Assembly (NCBI GenBank): GCA_018343915.1
Contig: JABRWF010000005.1
Coordinates: 1,151,001 to 1,215,000 of the forward strand
Reading direction: 5' to 3'
Length of the DNA: 64,000 bases
Source of the DNA: Agroathelia rolfsii
Lineage: Eukaryota; Basidiomycota; Agaricomycetes; Amylocorticiales; Amylocorticiaceae
The translations under genes and the position numbers were made by a program. Of this stretch, positions 59,304 to 64,000 are shown piece by piece (the first letter of the stretch is position 1; the number at the start of each line of letters is the position of its first letter). The notes under the pieces were generated by a model that worked only from the letters and a program-made list of their open reading frames with translations, was not told the DNA's origin and did not search any database.

Positions 59304-62300
59304 CGATATCTGATCACTACGGATGGGCAAGACGACGACAACGGCGAGACTAGCAAAGGAGAGGCGGTGCTGCTCTACAGCAGCCACAGCCTCACAGACG
59401 ACATGGCTATTGCACAGCTATGGCACGCGTCATAGATTGACGTACCGCCCTATGCGGGGTTCCAAATGCAGCAGCAACTGCTTATGTAAGTATCATTTGT
59501 TGCGTTTCAGCTCCTTGAGAAAAAGAAAAATACCCAGTGAATGGCAAATTATTCTGTTTCCTTTGTTCTCTTTTTGTCTTCTTCCCACTGGCGGATAGTG
59601 AAGAACCAGAGGGGACGGATGAGCGCTGTTATGTTCTGATTGATGTTTAGAAAACTAGGGGATTACCGCAAGTGCGTGTCTAATATATCTTGCTGGCAGT
59701 GCTGGCAACGAGGACTGCTCGGAGTCTCGGACTTGGTCTGGATTTTCACCAATCCAATCCAACCCTGCACAGTTATACAACAAGAGAGAGGAAAAGCCCT
59801 AGCATCCTTCGGAGCTATCAGAGCATCATATATCTGATGAATAACCTCACCCTGCGGATCATTGACATGATCCTACTCAAGTTCCGCCTCCTTTCAGGCG
59901 GTGGTGGCAGCCCACTTCAATCTCTCTTTCTCTGAACATCCATCCTCGTGCTTCTTCAGGATACTCCGGACTACCACACGTTGGAAAGCATCAAGGAGGC
60001 GGGAGATGCAGGTGGTCTTCTCGCTTCTTTTTGCAACCCGCTTTCGTTTCAGGAATAGGATCATGAGTTGTCCTGGTGGTGTCGCCTGGAATGATATGAT
60101 TATCCAGGAGTGACAGTAACTTGAGGCGAGGCAATGCCACCCACTTGACAGGGATCGGCCTCATTCTCAGCGGACAGCTTGCTTTTACGCAACCAAAGAT
60201 ACGTATTTGTGACTTTTAAACCCAACTCCCTCATTTTTCTTTCTTGACTATACTTCTAACTCCGCAAGATGGTAAGCTACTGTTTGACGACTGAATGTTG
60301 AACAGATGATTTTCTCTCGACTATGTTTGGATCGTCAATATCTGTCTCATAGACTGTCTCTATGAAGTTCTAGCTCTCGTTGCGCTCCAACAGTCCCACA
60401 CGAACAGTCCCAGCCGCCTGTTCGCACACTTACTGTCCATTTCCAAAATTGGCTTTCTTGTTCCATCGATATTGATGCTGCGATGAAACATCCCTGCTCT
60501 TTTCTGGGACATTCCCTTGTTCTAAGTCCTCGGTTTGGAAACGGATAATGGTATCCGCAGATGTGGGTTTCGACGGTGCTGGACACCTACTGTACGTGCG
60601 GCTGAGAAGAGGGCGGTTTTTCTCGCCTCCACATGGTAGCCGGAAGTTAAGATTTTGTTACGGGACTGATGACCTGGATCCCTAGCGCGCATTATGTCTG
60701 CGGACCGCGCGCTTGTGTGCAGAAGGTCATCGGATAATGCGGGAAAATGCACAGCAATAAGGGCGCATCAGCCCGATTGGTATGAGGGAGAGTATGAGTG
60801 ATTATGTTGGGATTACCTCAGCAGAAAGCAAGCCCATATCTTATTAGGTGCAGCATCTATGAAGTGTTCGAGTCGTTAGACCAAGTGGCGTCATAGTTTC
60901 TACCGCTGTTGCTCTTGCTGCTACAATGCTGGGAAGTCGGCCCAATTGGCCATTCACACACATATCCCCCTTCGTCTTATTAGACTTCGGGAAGCCTCCC
61001 GGACCTTTTAGACATTTATTTTTTAACGTGCTTACGTTGTTTCATGTGATTTACATGGCCCATAGTGGGCCTATGCTGGAGGGCAGGCAAAGTCTGAAAC
61101 CTAAGCGCTAAGCGCCTGATTGCTCAGGCGCTGATGACTGGCAGTCACAAACATTGATCTTTGGGGGTAAGAAAAAATAGCTGCAATGTGCTCCTTGTAT
61201 GCACGCGATGAAAACTATCTAGGCGATGATGGTTCTTCTCTCTTCAGGGGGCCCTTCTTATTGATCAGATGTCTCCATCTTTCTGTCATATTGGCCCTAA
61301 CTCGGACTCCTGCACATCTCTCTCATCTGCAAAGGCCGCCCATTCCTAGTCCCCTCGGCTTTCGTCTATCTCCCTAACCCTGGTCTAGGAGACCTCTGAT
61401 GGTGGTTGAAACCCAGTGCCTTGAGGTTGAGTAACTCACCATCAGGTCTTGGTATGTGGCTTGTCCAACTGATATTGATGATGACCATGATACTAACTAT
61501 TGCCTCGCCAGTCCTATCCGTCGCCAGGCTCTCTGGCACCTGTTCTATCTTTGATTTCCTAGCTTATACATCCATGATCTATCATCATGATTTTGAGACC
61601 TTCCCCCTACCTGTCATTCGTGGAGAAAATGCGGCATTGGCTGATCATGATAGACGTAGTGGATTACTACAGCGTAGAGGTTGTCAATACTTCACCCTTA
61701 TGGGTATAAGTGATGGCGGCACATTCCGCTATGTCCCTGGGGTTAAGCCATTATTGATGATTTTCTCGGCACCTCAGTCAACCAATCGCTCGCCTCTAGC
61801 CTGCAAGATCACGCAGACAAATGAACCACCCCGTATGCCAAGGCGTCGTCGGGTCGGATCAGCACCAAATATGAACACTGCTTTATCTCATTAATTACTA
61901 ATCCCCCACTTCGCCCTTCGAGGCATCGACCCGGGACTTCCATGGACTCTTGGTTTCATGTGGAATCATTTATAGATATTTTCGTTGAGGTATAGAGCGG
62001 CATGATTAGATTACGGTAGCATTTTTCTTTGTTTACGTGGCGGATTATATATTCACCGGTGACAAGTGACGACGGAAAGGGCGGAAGAGAAACATGCCCG
62101 ATATAACGACGGGCGGGGAACATGTCTTGGTCATTCTGACTGAGAAGGGTAAAAATGGATCAAACTATCAGGCGCCTTTGCTGGTATGTTATGATGAGCG
62201 CCGACGTGTCGCCTGATTTACATACTGCAAGTACTTCACAAGGGTTTTGCTGTGCGCGCGTCCTGGGTTGCGACACGCCATTTAGACTCAAGTGGGTCCA

Positions 62301-64000
62301 GCGCCTCACAAACGAAAACAGACGATTGAACCTGATGCAGCAGACATAGAGCGAAATGCGACAAGGGAAGAGGGGGAAATGAATTACGTCCTATGGCGCA
62401 CTGATTACCATATTTGTTGGTTCCAGCCCACTGGTAAGGTTAACATGCATCTTCCAACACGTAATTAGGGTAAGTGTATTTCTAATCCTAGGCTAAATGA
62501 AGACTACGAAGTCTCACCTGAACCCTATCCAATCCCGAGTCTTCTTATTCTTATCCGGGAGATTTTGGCTTTAGTTCAGCATGATATGCTCTGTGGAATC
62601 GTGATAACTTCATCTGCCATCTTCAAACTGAGCTTCCTATCTCGATGTGCATGGAGAAAAGACCGCATTTCCATGTTTGTCTTGCTGAGCCTACAAGACA
62701 AAAAACAGAGCTCGGAATTCGAATCCCTGAGACGGTAAGGCAGAGGAAGACGGTTCGGGTTCGGAGCCAATGGCAGCCAGGAAACCCCTTACCTCCATCA
62801 CTGTGGTCAACTTCAAATTTGAAAAACTACTCATATCCAAATGTTCAATCGAGTGCAAATTGACATGATGCTGAGCATGACTGATGGAAAGATCGAATGA
62901 TCCGTACCAATGCCCGTATGCGCTCCCGAAAGGGATAAAGGTCGCGCGTATCCATTTCGTTATTTGCACTGCCCGGCCAATAAATGGGGCCGAGGACTTC
63001 CTTCCTCTGGGAAGCACACAGGAATGTGCATATGGACATCATCTAGCCAAAGGTATGACTGGAGTGGAGACAAGATCAATCTGCTGTTCTAGTGGGTTAG
63101 CGAAGAACAACGCATCGCCCACTAGCTCTCTTATTTTCCGTTTTTGATATCTGACAAGCATGATCGCCGTCACCATGCACAGGAATACATTAACGGTCAT
63201 TCCAAATGTTTTGTTATATCACGCTAATACGCCGCGATAGAGTCATTGACATTGAACTAAGCTCGCGAACAGCCTAGTTGCTAGTGCGCGACCGCTCTGT
63301 TTGCATCATTCTTGGCCGTCTCGGTCGCGATCGACGACTGATGAGGATCGCGTAAATGCGTCCGTTTAAGGTGTTCCGCTGATTTACTTATAATTTTCAA
63401 TAAGAGGTGCGTCCAACCGCAACAACGGTAGAAGGCTAGACCCCTGGCTGTTAACTTCGCAATTTCCAATTAGCAAGACTTCTCTCGAGATACCTGGCAA
63501 TTGCTACATGCCAAAAAAGGTGCGTATCATCTGGAAAAGACACATATCACCAATCCCACTTGGGAAGAGAATCGCCTAAAATAAGATAAAATAAACAGGT
63601 CAACACGATTGCTACGGCCATCATGCCAATGAAGTATGGGGCCATAAATCAATATCAATACGGTTTACTTATTTTATCCTCCTTTGTCTCACCCCGTAGT
63701 GATGCTCGCTTCTGGCTGTTTATGAATAATGACAGCGATGTAATAACACTGTAGCCGCATGCTTGTGTGTGCTTCGATCCTCATCCTCGCAGTTGTTATC
63801 CCCTCGTGATCTATAGTCGGCGAATTGAGGCGGGTGTTAAGGGTGTTCATAATGACGACTGTTGGAGAAAGTAAGAAGATCAAACAAGACACCGCGCTCA
63901 CGTTATTTCCTTTTTTCATCATCTTCCTCTCCAACCACAAGAATGGAAATGAAAAGGATACAACACGGTAGCAGCACTCTACGCTCTGTCTCAGGCCGTC
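59304..64000. other. gene-poor right end
   Basis: 4.7 kb upstream of the CaM-kinase. It holds the kinase promoter and otherwise nothing I can support. The longest frame (61406-61894, no ATG until residue 17) has no family feature. Two perfect short hairpins lie close together at 61058-61072 and 61111-61132. Confidence 0.4.
61111..61132. other. perfect hairpin (9-bp stem, 4-nt loop)
   Basis: Stem AGCGCCTGA and TCAGGCGCT with loop TTGC. A second hairpin (GGCCCA ... TGGGCC, 3-nt loop) lies 40 bp upstream. No gene end is nearby, so a terminator role is not supported. Confidence 0.5.

Noticed and set aside
60240..60360. ATG followed at once by GTAAGC, as in some intron-led genes
   Set aside because: The frame after the putative intron stops within about 20 codons and no later exon could be joined.
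61406..61894. 162-codon plus-strand frame with a hydrophobic segment
   Set aside because: It begins with TTG rather than ATG, has no domain or splice signals, and codon use looks random after the hydrophobic part.
62700..62735. TTCGAATCC string resembling a tRNA T-loop
   Set aside because: The flanking bases do not form the T stem, and no anticodon arm or acceptor stem is found upstream or downstream.
1..64000. CRISPR arrays, operons, ribosome binding sites
   Set aside because: The window is intron-rich eukaryotic DNA; no regularly spaced repeat array of CRISPR type is present.

Overview
The window is eukaryotic nuclear DNA, most likely from a mushroom-forming basidiomycete (Agaricomycetes). 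The evidence is intron-dense genes with 45-90 nt introns, GTATGT/GTAAGT donors, CTAAC/CTGAT-like branch sites, several micro-exons (7 and 11 nt), and gene families typical of such fungi: exo-polygalacturonases, DUF3328/UstYa-like proteins, F-box/LRR paralogues, a DUF300 protein and ferric reductase. No organism name can be given from sequence alone. All CDS spans run from start codon to stop codon and include introns; exon boundaries are in the evidence text.

Left end (1-2.5 kb): the most unusual locus. A partial minus-strand gene (1-215) encodes a short acidic cytoplasmic head and one membrane segment, as DUF3328/UstYa proteins do. About 0.9 kb away, and divergent from it, is a gene for a secreted precursor. 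It has a signal peptide followed by three tandem units, each ending in a Kex2-type dibasic site and each split by an intron at the same codon position. A 723-bp foldback MITE with a TA target-site duplication sits inside the second unit. Without the element and one TA, the reading frame is open. This looks like an undescribed repeat-peptide (dikaritin-like RiPP or KEP) locus, broken by a transposon in this haplotype.

3-7.3 kb: tandem F-box paralogues. 9-10.7 kb: FHA-RING ubiquitin ligase (Dma1-like). 12.3-13.6 kb: a complete DUF3328 protein. 15.2-19.1 kb: an LRR protein resembling PP1 regulator PPP1R37. 19.7-20.8 kb: nuclear-type peroxiredoxin (Dot5/PrxQ). 20.9-21.7 kb: UPF0303 protein. 22.1-23.4 kb: transaldolase. 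24.1-26.8 kb: DUF300/TMEM184 protein. 27.7-30.2 kb: ferric/NADPH-oxidase-type reductase.

31.9-32.5 kb: 3-hydroxyanthranilate 3,4-dioxygenase, divergent from a PIN-like/auxin-efflux-carrier-family transporter (32.9-34.6 kb). 35.3-38.2 kb: orphan membrane protein. 38.5-39.4 kb: Asn/Ser/Gly/Tyr-rich hydrophilin-like repeat protein. 40.3-40.9 kb: small orphan gene. 41.8-43.8 kb: GPI-type aspartic protease. 44.4-44.9 kb: small proline-rich protein. 45.6-47.8 and 49.1-51.4 kb: tandem exo-polygalacturonases with identical exon lengths. 51.6-53.1 kb: cystathionine gamma-lyase family enzyme. 57.3-59.3 kb: CaM-kinase. The stretches 53.1-57.3 kb and 59.3-64 kb show no gene I can support.

Most genes here are unrelated housekeeping or accessory functions. 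Only the left-edge pair, and perhaps the second DUF3328 gene, suggest a joint pathway.
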